DNA of 64,000 nucleotides from Jacaranda mimosifolia. Lineage: Eukaryota > Streptophyta > Magnoliopsida > Lamiales > Bignoniaceae. The stretch lies in the NCBI GenBank assembly GCA_018894105.1, contig CM032129.1, positions 26,801,468-26,865,467 on the forward strand. The letters are read 5' to 3'. The notes beneath the pieces were generated by a model. That model was not told the DNA's origin and ran no database searches. It saw nothing but the letters and a program-made list of their open reading frames with translations. The position numbers and the translations under genes were made by a program. This document shows, piece by piece, positions 1 through 11,992 of this stretch. The first letter of the stretch is position 1; every line of letters starts with the position of its first letter.

Positions 1-2513
1 AAATTAAATTAATTAAGGTTTAGGCATTAATATTGGGAATCGAGAAATTTAATTACAAATAAGGAAAGTGCTTGCTTGCCCAAAATTAGAAAATTTAGGG
101 GATTAATGTGAGAAGATTTAAAGATTAAGAGCTTTAAAATAAATCAATTTGGACTTAATTGTCCATAATTAAAATTATTGGGGGCAATGTGGAAATAACA
201 AAACTTTTAGGACCAAATTGAAGCTCAAGGGTGAAATTGTAAGGCGGTTAGAACCTCAAGGACCCAATTGAAGGCGGTCTAAAAACTCTGGGGCCAAATC
301 AAAGAAGTTGAAAAATACTTTACACATATAAGATTAAGGACAGAACTTAATTTAATTCTCAAACCATACCTCAGCTCCACCCACACCACGACTAGCCGGA
401 GATTCACCGCAAAACCAGAAACTAAAGCTACAGTTAGCTTCCCCTCAGCTCAAGGATCAAAACCATACCAAGAACTCCCTAAAATGGCCGGAGAATTGAC
501 GGAATTTTGAAGGGCGGTAGAGCTGAGTGGCAGCGGTGACAGGCTTCCCACTTCTGGCCACTGAAGTTGGGAACTGTTGGGTGGAACATGACGGGATCGA
601 CGCAAGGAACACGATGGTGTGTTTAATTGCGAGTTTTGATGTCCGACGGCAAAAGAATTAAGACGGCGGAGAGGCAGCGGCTGGTGGTTTTTTGTTCAAT
701 TAATTGGCAAAGAGGTGGCAGAAAGGAAAATTGTTTGTGGGCTTTCACTGAGCTTAGCTTGGCACATTTGATCGTGGTGTTGGTTCTCACCTCCAGCGGC
801 AGCAGCGCTTCGACAACATTCCAACAGGAGGTTAATTTCTTGATTTCGAGTGCATCTAGACTACTCTCCGATGGAAATTAAGTTTATATTTGAACTGATT
901 TAGGTAAATCTCATACCAAATTTTAATTCAATTAATTTTCATGATTTAAATTAACCGTTTGATTGAATCAAAGTCAATAAGTTATAATTTGACCTAAGTT
1001 AAGCAAAAGATCTAAATTTAATAATTTAAGGAATAAGGATTTAAACTTTTGGCCTTAAGACCTAATGATGTGACATGTTATGGAGAAAATGTGACTGAGT
1101 CGATCTAAGCATGTAGAATATATTAACGTGTTTGAGTTGATCTAGGCATGTAGAAGATATTAATGTTTTTAGGGTTTTAGATAATAAAATTGAGAAGGAT
1201 TGGGTTCAATTAAGTAAAGTTGCACAACACTGAAAATACCATGTATTTAAGAGCTAGGGTTATTCATGATTAGATATGATGAGACTTGGATTTTATGACA
1301 ACGAATGCCTGTTGAATATTGTGATCCTAAATGAAACCCTAACAATATCTTGAGCTGAAACAATCACATTAGTAATCTCCTTATCAACTTCTCAGGTTGA
1401 GGACCATTACCTTTAATTAACAGGTATTTAAAGGTGAAACAGGGATTAAAGGAATTATATCAGGATAACCTTAAGCTTGATAAAAACACCAATTATATTT
1501 ATTTTTAAGATTTACAGGATTAATAGGATGGTAACTCGGGTTGTCTTATGATAGTTCTTGGATTTACTAGGAAGCTAGGATTTGTGGGTCCATATAGTTA
1601 GGGATTCATCTACATTTGCCAGGTGATGTTTATATTAGCTTTTTTTGTTGGGGAAAGAACATGATATATATTTGTTAATATATAATGGTAGATTGATTTT
1701 GTTTGTGTTGAGATTCAAATCATTGTTTGTTCATTCTATGCTGTTCTTCGACTCTTTTGTTGGAATTGACAATCTATCTAAGCTGCTTTTCTTACATGTA
1801 ATTCTTGAGCTAGTATTAATTAAGGCTAATGTGAATTCATATTCTACGTATATATTAGTAAATATATCCTGATTGTTTGACCCTTCCTTCATTGAAAAAT
1901 TGTCGTTCAACAATACTATATTGATCTTTGATTTCTGTGATGCTCTTGACAGTTTATTTGGACTTATCTTTTTCTTTTGCCCGTGATCTTGAGCCATTGC
2001 TATTCAAAATATCATCCTATCTAACAACATGATATTGCTTTATGCTCTTGATAGTTTATTTAGATTTCTCTTCAGTGAATCTTAAGCCTTTCTTACTTGA
2101 ATTTCCTATATGTCTGGAATTGTTGAATCCCAGAATTGAACATCCTGTTCACATGAGTTTTGAAAAAGTAAACTGTTTGTGAAATTTTACAACACATCAC
2201 CTCGTTACACTGATTGTGGCTCTAGGTTGGTCGTGATATATGTTGTTTTACCCGAAATTGGTGATTGTGTTGGGATAATGAAAAATGGATTTCAAAGTAT
2301 ATTTTTCTAGTATCACCATGACTATTACTTGGGTATAAACTCGACATTGTCTGATAGATTATTCGTTTATCATGGCGAGTTGATACATTTATTATACTGC
2401 TATTGGACATTTTACTACTTTAAGCATGGCATATTATTACTATGTATCTCAACATTTACTCCACTACTAGCATGTGATATTGTTACTGTGGACACAGAGG
2501 TCTTTTTATATCT

Positions 2514-2980
2514 TTGGTGATAGAGGTAGTCATGATGGCTGACTTGTATTGTTATACTGGTGATAAAGCCAGTCATAATGGCTAACCCGTATTGTTATAT
2601 TGGTGATAGAGGCAATCATATTGGTTGATCCAATTTGCGAGCTAGACTTTGAGGCAGTCAGAGGTTAACTATAACTTGAAGCTTGATTGGCAAGGATCAG
2701 TCCCACCGATTCGTATGTTTGTGATCTTGACTTTCAGGGAAGCTTGAATGGTGAGGATCGGTCCTACCGATTCGTACTGCATTAGTTTTTGGTGAGTTGG
2801 CCGCTCATCGAAGTGATATAAGGAGGAAGACCATTCCACGGTCAGATTGTTAATACAGAACACTGATAGTCAGAAGGAAAAAGGCCGTTCCATGGTCAGA
2901 TCGTTTATATAGTATACTAGGAGACATAAGGGGAGAAGACCATTTCACGGTCGGATCTATAAATATGCTTGTACCATTAG
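2514..2980 (+). repeat. Degenerate tandem repeat cluster inside the LTR
   Basis: Three units of about 43 bp begin TGGTGATA near 2514, 2558 and 2601. They are followed by two roughly 62-bp units containing ACCGATTCGTA, then three diverged units with a CCATTCCACGGTCAGAT core. The same cluster is present at about 49680-50125. It lies in the upstream half of the long-form LTR and is missing from the short-form 3' LTR. Confidence 0.7.
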
Positions 2981-5344
2981 TTTTGTGAAATGTTCCTTGT
3001 ACAGTCTATTTTATAAAATTGAATGAAATCTTAGATTTTGAATCTAAATCATTTTACAACTTAAAACATTCTTGTTCACTCGGTTCTTTAAAATTAATCC
3101 AGTTCCTGAGTTTTGAAATATTAAATTTGCCATGAAATGTAATGAAAACTTGAGATGTCTCTTAGCTGGTATGAGATAGCATGGAGTCAACTCATGATCT
3201 GTAAAACCCAACATTTTGGTGGTTACATTGAAATTATTTTCGATCAATTGGGCTAATCTAATGCATTCACTAAATGAAGAACGTAATTGCAAACTAAAAC
3301 GAAATGCTGGTGTTTGGTTTGTAATTATTGAAAAATTCCCTTTAAATATGATTCCTCCTATTTTTTTCTTCAATTCCTGCATGCACACTCCTTTTTCTCG
3401 CTCTAGCGACGACCAATTCTGAAAAGTAAACTGACCAAAAGCTTTCTCACATCATCAGGAACATAACCGTACCATATGCATCTTACTTTGATCCGCGGAC
3501 TATCCGAAAATTGAAGTCGAAGGTTGAGCAGCATTGGCAAGTGGTGGATGTGGCGGTTCGGGGGCTGGAGCTTGAGTTTGGGAGGTGGGTTTTGTAGAGG
3601 TTAGCTCAGGGATCAAGATGGTAACTCCAATTTCTAGATTTGACCGCTGGTAGACGTGGAATTGAAAAAAAATTGTAGCGGCATAGGTGGCCGAGCTGCG
3701 CGGTTAAGATCACAATTGACAATCGGATGCGTCAACTCATGGTGGTAGTCAACAACTCCGGTGGCGATAGCGCACAGCGATCCTGAGGCAGAATTTTTGT
3801 CTTTTTGCGGTGCTCACATGTGTGGTATTGTTTTGTGGTAATTGAGCTCCGATAATAAGATTTTGGGTAAAAATCGTATGGAATTGAGGTTATTACAAAA
3901 TGCCTTGTATTGTTTTTGTTACCATACTGATTCTTGTGTAATATTATGATATGGAAAGAACATGACTGGAACCAAGACAATGGGATGCATGGTTATATAT
4001 GTAATGCTTAGTGGACCCGAATCTGTAATATATAATATAATCTTTGATTAATTAAGTTAAATAGATGATTAAAACCCTAATTTTGTATATAATGATGTTT
4101 GGTGCCGAATCATTAAAGATTAAATTCTCGTTAATTAATGTTAACTGCTGTAATTTTATATTTAACTTTGTGTAATGCTGCAAGGACCAAATTTTGTAGG
4201 AATATGAATTCATTGTTATATTTTGACCAAATTGCCGAGATATGACTTAAATTGTTAAATTAGGAACTATTGACTTAGAAAAAGATTATCGATCAGAGCG
4301 AATATGACTTTCAAAAGTGTCATAGCGTTAACTGAATAATTATCATGTTATCTTGCAGTGTCTTTGGAAATGAGCCTTCAAATCATGTATTCATTGTAAA
4401 ACAATCGATATTAAGATATAAATGACTTAATCATTATTGAAAGGTCGATATAAGCATTTTGACGTTAAGCACATTCTTCTGGATAGGTGATGAGGAGCCA
4501 GAATTTGTAGGACAGTAGAGAAAAGGTAGCCTTTTTTGTGGAATCTAAGGTGGGGGTTAAATCTATCCTTTTTTGGGATGTGAATGATCCTTAATACTTG
4601 TATTACCAATTTGACTGTACTCGTTCTGGTGCCTAGAACATTTGTCGAGATATTTGTTTCTATCTCATATACCCTACAGTCGTGCCGACTTTCCCTGTAT
4701 ATATTGTTATTTTGGTCTTGCCGACTAAATCTCATTTTAGACTCCTGTTTAATTAGTCCTGTATATTATTTATATAGCCTAGCTGGCCAGTGTTCATAGA
4801 TTGTACTATTACATTTGGTTCACAGATATGTTTGGATCATTATTTGAATATGCATAATCTGTTGGCATAATGTTAAGTCACCTTGAGGATGCTCTGGGGG
4901 GGAGGTTACCGCCCAATTGGGCCCAAGACTAGGTCCGAAAAGACGAGGAGTAGCATGAGCCAATGGCGGCTGGTCTCCCGGCAAGTACTCAACTAAGATC
5001 CTGACTTGCAGGTAGTTGGAGGTTAGCTGTCTGCGAGTCGTGGGATCTGGCATGCAGCCAGCCATGCCACATGTCTACTAAGCCAAGTGCTTGGGTAACA
5101 GAGTAATAAGGGAAGTCTATTAGGATTATTGTACTTCGTGAATTGTTTATTACCGTTTATTATCGATTATATTTTGTTTTGAGAGCAATAAGGATGGAGT
5201 TGCCAACAACCTATTAAATTTAGTATTACTTGTGCTTTGTTACATTATTACTTCATATCGTAAAGTTTTGGTCGTTATTGAATCTATTTATCAATTGCTG
5301 CACTTTCAACATTTTTTTCTTTGATTAGTGTCATATTTTCCCTT

Positions 5345-5366
5345 CACTAAGTCTTTTGGACTTATC
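5345..5366 (+). promoter_or_regulatory. Conserved LTR palindrome (TAAGT...ACTTA)
   Basis: The sequence ACTAAGT, a spacer of about 7 bases, then ACTTATCC lies about 350 bp before the LTR end. Equivalent palindromes occur at 20858-20879, 52126-52146, 61978-61999 and, on the minus strand, 22738-22761. Conservation across LTR families that are otherwise diverged suggests a cis function such as transcript-end or transcription-factor recognition. The function is unknown. Confidence 0.45.
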
Positions 5367-5722
5367 CCCTTTTTTTTTATCCTTTATTTTCTTTCTAGAC
5401 AGGACTAGTTGAAGACTGAGGACTTGAGACTTGCTTGAGCAGTGGCTTATTTTGTAGTAGATTAGGTGATATGTTTGTGTATATGGATTACACCTAATCG
5501 AGATGCTTTGATTGGAGAAAGTCATGTAAATGCTTAAGTCTATTTCTAAGACTTTTGGTATGTACATATGATATTCTATGAAATGATCTTTTAGGTTTAG
5601 TGTGTGCTACTGTCTATTTTGTTTTGTTAAATTTTGGTTCCCCTAGTTGTCTTTTGAACTATATTTTAAGTTTGGACTTGTGGCACCTTAGCTTAGGATT
5701 CATCCCTAGCTAGGGCGCCACA

Positions 5723-6051
5723 AATTTTGTTTAGATAAATTTAAATTATTTTTGAAATAAAATGTATACTTAAATAAAAAAAATAAAAGTATCTAACATT
5801 GTGTGGTAAAAGATTAATCTTAATATTTTTATTTAATTTAAATTTTCACCTTTAAATACACACTTATTATAAATGTACCTACTTAATTCGTGTTATTATT
5901 TTTCATCAATTCAAAACACAAAAATTATTTTTAATTGTTAAAATTACCAAATTGATAAGTCATTAAAATATGTATATATATTATATAAAAGAATATTTTA
6001 TTTATTAATGAACTTTAAGTTTCTAATTACATATATATGAATTTTTACGAA
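5723..6051. repeat. Duplicated flank block, left part
   Basis: This AT-rich sequence has no gene. It matches 62361-62690 closely, including the junction with the LTR. Its continuation is at 10212-10862, after the CACTA insertion. It is therefore one half of a segmental duplication. Confidence 0.85.
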
Positions 6052-7587
6052 CACTACAAGAAAATAGGGTTTTAGAGACGGAAAAATCCGTCTCTGAAAC
6101 CCAATATTCCATCTCTGCATTACATTAGAGACGAAAATTTTCCATCTCTGAACCAATGGCTGAAAGCCCCATCTCTAATTCAGAGATGGAATATCTTTCG
6201 GTCTCTAAAATATCAATCTCTTAATTGATCTCTAGCTTTTAATATTTTTTTGGGGTCAAAATTCATCTCTAATTTCGTAAACTTTCTGTCTTTAATTCTG
6301 TCTCTAAATACATAAACGTTTTCAAATAATCTGACTCTTAATCCGTCTCTAATCTACTAATAATCCATATCAAATCCCATCTTTGATTTGTTGATTATTT
6401 GTTTAATTTCACCTTTATATCCATTGTGAATCTATAATTTTCAAATACATTCATAAATCCTATCAATTTTGCTAAATCCAAATCGTTAACTTGTTATTGT
6501 AACATTTCTATAAAATCGAGTAAAATTAACACCTAAAGAAATCACACTAACCACCTAAATATAGCTCATTATAAACTTTAAATATATATGTATAGATAAC
6601 TAATACAATCCATTCTAACCATATCCACAACAATGTAAGCTATGTCATTGACCCAATATCATCCTAGAAATCATATAAATGATTCATGCAAAAGAGTCTA
6701 AAAGTTCAAGGAAGTATTCAAACGATTGACCATCACAAGTTACTAAATTATTCATCTAGTTACAAAAAACGAAAACATTAGTGGTCTCCGACAAAATCCT
6801 ATTGCTCCCGAAGTCCAAAGCGATTAGATTTTTTTATATCCCACATCTAGAATCAATTTATAGATCATATCTTGTAGCCATGCCTCCCTTGCTCTTCATA
6901 GCTTCTTATTCTCTTGTTCAAGCCTCCTCAAGTGACATTATCTTCAAGGAATGTAGCTGAGAGAAAATGGACAGAAGATAATAAGAAATTAAATAAAATA
7001 AAGTATCATAAAAATCCACAATTATTCACATAATTATCTTATTCATTTTTCTACTTTATCATGCATCAAATACATCGAATAAACTTCTTGAGTTTATGTT
7101 TATCAATGAATTATGGCAAATGGAAGCCTATTCATTATTTAGCATTTGTCAAAAACTAACAATCTTTTCAGGCAATTCCTAATAATTTTTCAAAGATATA
7201 TGAGTTAAGTAATCTGACTATGTCTTTTACAAAGCCAACAAAAAGAGCACAAGCATTTAACATGAAACCAATATGAGTCAAACATAGAAAATATGCTAGA
7301 AGTTGAACAACCATGTTAAAGTACCAGTTTGTGTATTTGTAGTATTGAAGATGATAAATAATATCCACCTTATATTTAAACTTAAAATCCTCACTTCATT
7401 TTGAAAACTGTGCATTTCAAAAACTAGCTACAATTTTAATTCTCTGTAAAAAAAGTTAATGTATGCTATCCAAAGTATAGATGTGACTTAAGTTTAAAAC
7501 ATTATACAGTATAACAATAATTAAAAAACACTTTGATAAACTGTTTCAATAATTGAAAATAGAAGCTTGATGAAGTAAATAAATTAC

Positions 7588-8125
7588 CATAGCAGGTGGA
7601 GCTTGCCCATAGAACATTTGTTGGCCTAGGCTAGTAGGACCACCAGGAGGGTACATAGGTATATGAGTAACTGCAGGTAGAATCGAACTTGTCCGCATAG
7701 TGGAAAACAGAGCCTGGTTATACGACAAAATCAGTAACTTCATTTATTTGTTCATTATCCATGTTAAACATGAGTAAACAAGTATAACGGAAAAAAATAA
7801 TCAGGTTTAGTCTAGAACTTTCCATATGTTCAGCCTTAATACTTTATGCTACCCAAGTTAGGCTTTCTTTAAAATACATAGAATGAATAAAAAATATCAG
7901 AGGAAATACCTGTAACCGTATTTTTCTAACTTCCTTTCTTTATGCAATAGCAACATAAAGAGGCTTTCTGCCTACCATCCTGCCATTCATTTCTGAGATC
8001 TACAAAACAAACAAAACTAATTGTGATCTTTTACTTATTGGGAGTAAAATGACATGTCTCCACTCTCAAGTAGAATAAAATAAATGATAACTTACTGCTT
8101 TTGAAGCCTCACCTGGGGAGTCATC
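7588..8125 (-). pseudogene. PABP: Captured poly(A)-binding protein gene fragment (three exons)
   Basis: On the minus strand three phase-0 exons can be read. 8096-8125 encodes SPGEASKA and ends in a GTAAGT donor. 7910-7999 encodes a segment with EMNGRMVGRKPLYVA and an in-frame TAA (30 codons). 7588-7713 encodes 42 codons including MYPPGG and GQQMFYGQAPPAM. Consensus acceptor and donor dinucleotides border them. The order and wording match plant cytoplasmic PABPs from the end of the fourth RNA-recognition motif into the proline-rich linker. Retained introns show capture at DNA level, not retroposition. The stop at codon 20 of the middle exon and the missing RRM body and C-terminal MLLE domain make a functional product impossible. 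Identification is from remembered family sequence. Confidence 0.85.
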
Positions 8126-8379
8126 TCCGTGATGGCTGCATCTATAGAGGTCTTGACACAAGTTCCATAATCCTGTTGTGTTGCCTAGGGATGTTTCATA
8201 AGTTTAGCAAACCATAAATCCCAACACAAACGATCACCACCTAACATCCTTCAGAAGGACTATTTTAGTGGTGTAAATAGAACAATATTGAAAAAATGCT
8301 ACATTTATAGTTAATGAACTCCAACATGTCGAGAGACCAGTTAAGGATTCCAATAATTTTTATAGGATGCAAAGGCTAA

Positions 8380-9260
8380 TTTTATGTAGAGGTGTATTAG
8401 GAGGATGGTCATACCTCCCTACTAATAGGCATTCTCATTTCTATGTCCAGCTCCTGCTTCAGCTTTTGCATTATTCAACTTGGTGGTTATCAACCACATT
8501 CACCTACATTGCCAGGATCCAACTTAGAAAGAGCTACAATGAAAGGGAATTGACCACATCCATGTAAGACAACCCCATCAAGAATTACTGCTTCTATTGA
8601 CATGCTTTCCTACAGCTTAAACAAAAGAAAATACATAAGCAACCACTAAATGATCCAGCATCATTTACCAATAACCACAAGCATAAAAATTCAAATCACA
8701 AAGTAGATCAAGAATGATATTACTAGACTCTTTAAGACCACACAAATAAACTGCATGGAACATACTAGTGCTTGATCTTGAAGTTTTAAGATTTGTTGAA
8801 GAGAAGTAAATGTCCGGATTGAATTTTTAGCACTCAAATAAGATACAAGACACTACCAAAGAAAAATAGAGAGGTTAACAACAAAAACAAGCAGAAGCAA
8901 AATACAAAAGTTCACATATAGTAAAACCATACGCATAGTGAATTTTCCTCAAGTGTAAAATACAATTATCAATAAACACGAAAAGTACGAAAAAAGAAAA
9001 GGCAATAGCAGCATCAACTAATTTAATTAATGCGGATTACTATTAAAGGATGTACACAGAGGAAAAACCTTGTGATACCTTGACTGCACTTCATCACAAA
9101 CAGCTCAAGCTTTTTAAATTTTCACCCAATCTTCTCCTACCTCCTCCTAGCCATTTCTTGCAGCCTCTTTCTCCTTAATATCCCTCTCAACAGCCTGAAA
9201 TTCCCGCTTCATCCTCTCCGCTGGTTCTCGGCAAGGCTGATTTGTATAATTGCAAGCGAC
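8380..9260. other. Other CACTA interior, possible captured sequence, unidentified
   Basis: On the minus strand the stretch at about 9120-9235 reads as a charged segment containing KREFQAVERDIKEKEAARN before a stop. The stretch at 8410-8480 reads as a short charged helix before a GTATGA donor-like site. Both have more coding-like composition than the surroundings. I cannot name a source gene and give this only as a candidate second capture. Confidence 0.3.
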
Positions 9261-10167
9261 ATTTAAGGACCTTCATCGTGTGAACGGCATCCTCGTCAAT
9301 TTACAAAGAAGCAAATCCAAGGCGATGCAGTAGAAACTACAAGAGCGAGAAATCTCCGCAAAAATTTCTAGATCTAGATAAGAGAAAGAGCAATGAACGA
9401 GATCGAAATTGGGAGGTAAAAGCTTGGGGAATTATAGGGGTGATAAATCTTCACGAGGCAAGAAAAGAGGTGAATGCGATCCAATTTGGGGAGAGTTTTT
9501 TTCAGTGATAGAAATTTTTTATCAAAAAATTTATAGAACTTCAAAATATTAAGTGGCTCATCTTTCATTTCGTATATATTTTTCATTTTAAATCTGTGTT
9601 TGAGATCTATTTATTTCTTTTTAAGTTGTAAAATTAAAGATGGATTTTCTGATAGAAAAATAAAATTTAAATTTAAATATTAAATTATAATTATTGCTTT
9701 TTAAGATTGTAAATAAAAGATGGATTTTTGACTTAAAAATAAAGTTAAGATTTAAAATACTAAATTGGTTTGCAACCGATTTAATTTAATAATATTAGAG
9801 ATGAATTTTGTTGGATTATTTTTTTAATTTTATGAAAATTAGATATAAAAGTAAAGATGGATTTCTAAAATTAAGAGAATCAATTATAAAATTGGAGATG
9901 AATTTTGTTGGATTATTTTTTAATTTTATAAAAATTAATTAGAAATAAAAGTAAAGATGAATTTTTAAAATTAAGATAATCAATTATAAAATTGGCCTCT
10001 CTTATGACCGAAAATATCTGTATCTATAATTAGGTCTCTAAACTAGCCTCTTTTCTGTCACAACCTATTTTTCTAGTTTGAAACTCACTGGGATTTAAAA
10101 TCAGGCGGAAGTCCATTCCGTCTCTAAATTGATCTCTAACTGACAAAAATCAGAGACGGATTTTTAT

Positions 10168-10535
10168 CCGTCTCTAAATTTCCATCTCGGATACTCTGTT
10201 CTCTTGTGGTGAAATAATGTATATACTTTATTATTTATCTATTGATAGAGAAATGAAATAACTTTTATAAAAATATTATAGATATATGTAAGTAAAATAT
10301 TCAATTAATTGAAATATACACACCAAATAAGATGAGATCAAAGATTAAAACCCGTCTCTAAATTTCCATCTCTGATACTCTATTCTCTTGTAGTGAAATA
10401 ATGTATATACTTTGTTATTTATCTATTGATAGAGAAATGAGATAACTTTTATAAAAATATTATAGATATATGTAAGTAAAATATTCAATTAATTGAAATA
10501 TACACATCAAATAAGACGAGATAAAAAATTAAATA
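10168..10535. repeat. 184-bp tandem duplication spanning the CACTA right end
   Basis: The segment starting CCGTCTCTAAATTTCCATCTC at 10168 recurs at 10352, an offset of 184 bp. Each copy contains the last ~45 bp of the CACTA element and ~139 bp of flank. The second copy ends its transposon portion at 10395 with CTTGTAGTG, a perfect terminus, whereas the first copy has CTTGTGGTG. Confidence 0.88.
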
Positions 10536-10862
10536 TTTAATATTACGGATATTTTGAACTTTTATGATGTAATAAAAATCAATAATTATGAATAATTGAA
10601 CTTATGAGATAAAGATTAATATTGCAAAATTATAACAGATAGGTTGCTATATTAAAATAAAATTGAAAAATAAATAACAATCAATAAAAAATTTTAATTT
10701 AGTTAAAAAAAATTAAAATTCTAAAAATTCATAATTTGATCAAAATTGCTCAATTACGGCCAACAAAATTGTATTATATGTAATAGTATAAATACGTATG
10801 TCTTGATATGTAGGTTAGGATGACTTTACATGATCACAAAGCATAGATTGGAACAATGACAC
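10212..10862. repeat. Duplicated flank block, right part
   Basis: This matches 62691-63167 apart from the tandem duplication and a roughly 14-bp indel near 10840/63131. It is AT-rich with no gene. The match fades at about 10862, at the start of the P450 relic. Confidence 0.82.
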
Positions 10863-11992
10863 AGGAAGACCCTGTTGTTTCTGAGTAATTTAAAGTTCCA
10901 CAGTATTTTGGAGAGGGCTATTTGGGAAAAGGTGGAAAATGGGCTTCTCCCGGTTTCTTGATTATTACTCGAAACAGGGGATTGATATTGGTTTGCAAGA
11001 TATTTTCCGGAGGTTTACTTTTGACAATATCTGCAAAATTGATTTTAAAATATGGTCCGGGCAGCTTGTCCGTTGATTTACCTTATGTTCCATCGGACAA
11101 GGCGTTCAATGATGTAATAGAAGCCTTGCTGCACCGGCAATTCCTGCCGGAGAGCGTTTGGAAGCTGCAAAATTGGCTGAAAATTGGTAAAGATAATAAG
11201 TTGACTGAAGCTTGGAAGGCTTTGGATGAGTTCATATATCCGCATGTTATTGCCAGCGCGGGGCACCAAAAGGATAATTTTAGCTTGTTAACGACTTTCA
11301 GAAAGGCATATGAAGAAAATAATGGTTCTTCCGCTGATTCGAGGGACTTCCTGAGGGACACTTCGTTAAGTTTAATGTTTGCCGGCAGAGACACTACAAG
11401 TACTACTCTAACGTGGCTTTTCTGGCTAATAGTTAATAACCCTTCAGCAGAAATGAAGATCCGGGAAGAAATTGAGACCCTTTTGCATATGAAGGGGGCT
11501 AAGAAATGGAGGGTTTTTAATGTAGAAGAATCCAGGAAACTAGTTTATCTCCATGGAGCATTGTGCGAGTCTCTCAGGCTGTTCCCTCCCGTTGCTTTTG
11601 AGCACAAAGCTCCTCTTGAACCTGATACTTTTCCAAGTGGCAATAATCTCCAAGATCACAATACAAAAGTGATCATTTCTTTCTACTCAACGGGGAGAAT
11701 GGAGAGTGTGTGGGGAAAAGATTGCTTAGAGTTCAAGCCCGAGAGATGGATTTCGCCCGGAGGAGGAGTAAAACACGAACCGTCGTTCAAATTTCCAGCG
11801 TTTAATGCCGGGCCAAGAACATGTCTTGGCAAGGAGATGGCTTTCATTCAAATGAAAATGGTGGCTGCGTCCATTATATATCACTATCACATTGAAGTGG
11901 TTGAGGGCTATCAAATTTTACCTCGTGATTCTATTATACTTCAAATGAGGCATGGATTGAGAGTCAGGTTACACAGCAAAATCGCATGGTGA
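10846..11992 (+). pseudogene. CYP96A: CYP96A-like cytochrome P450 (MAH1-type) pseudogene
   Basis: The family hydroxylates mid-chain or terminal carbons of long alkyl chains on the endoplasmic reticulum. CYP96A15/MAH1 makes secondary alcohols and ketones of cuticular wax. The 3' part from about 11057 is open for some 311 codons and holds the I-helix motif FAGRDTTS, the K-helix ESLR, the PERW motif FKPERW, and the heme loop FNAGPRTCLG with its cysteine, ending HGLRVRL near a TGA stop. Upstream, three short stretches in shifted frames continue the homology: one reading KVENGLLPV, one LQDIFRRFTFD, joined by frameshifts near 10956 and 11046-11055, and a probable third shift near 10860. The membrane anchor and about the first 110-120 residues of a normal ~500-residue protein are missing, and no ATG opens the long frame. 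It has lost function, though decay is recent enough that the catalytic half reads through. Confidence 0.93.

Larger units (their letters stand above)
1..5722 (+). mobile_element. Long chromovirus LTR (Tekay/Del-like), 5' end outside window
   Basis: Positions 1-5722 align along their length, with small indels, with 47150-52500, the 5' LTR of the full Ty3/gypsy element. The part after about 3225 also aligns with 58140-62360, its 3' LTR. The last bases GCGCCACA form the LTR terminus, followed by flank beginning AATTTTG. About 90 bp at the start of the LTR lie outside the window, giving an inferred full length near 5.8 kb, long even for Tekay/Del elements. The block at about 3825-4200 is present here and in the 3' LTR but absent from the 5' LTR at 50990. 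Short open frames inside are not conserved and I regard them as chance. Whether this is a solo LTR or the 3' LTR of an element extending left cannot be decided. Confidence 0.85.
6052..10211. mobile_element. Non-autonomous CACTA (En/Spm) transposon, 4.16 kb
   Basis: The left terminus is CACTACAAGAAAA and the right terminus, read inward, is CACCACAAGAGAA, the typical CACTA end. Flanking triplets GAA and AAA fit the 3-bp target duplication of this superfamily with one change. The paralogous block at 62690 is uninterrupted at the equivalent point, giving an empty site. Both ends carry dense subterminal copies of GAGACGG/CCGTCTC (6075-6360 and 9980-10195), the kind of motif bound by CACTA transposases. 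No transposase coding sequence is visible inside, so it would depend on a helper. The interior holds captured host exons at 7588-8125 and further spliced-looking but unidentified stretches at 8400-8580 and 9090-9250. Confidence 0.92.

Noticed and set aside
3044..3388. 114-codon minus-strand frame conserved at 50226-50579
   Set aside because: It recurs only because it lies in copies of the same LTR, and reading is antisense with different indels and stops. No codon-level conservation is apparent.
10922..11992. Intact short P450 gene
   Set aside because: The frame starts at TTG, the first part is out of frame with the family, and the anchor and N-terminal ~110-120 residues are missing.
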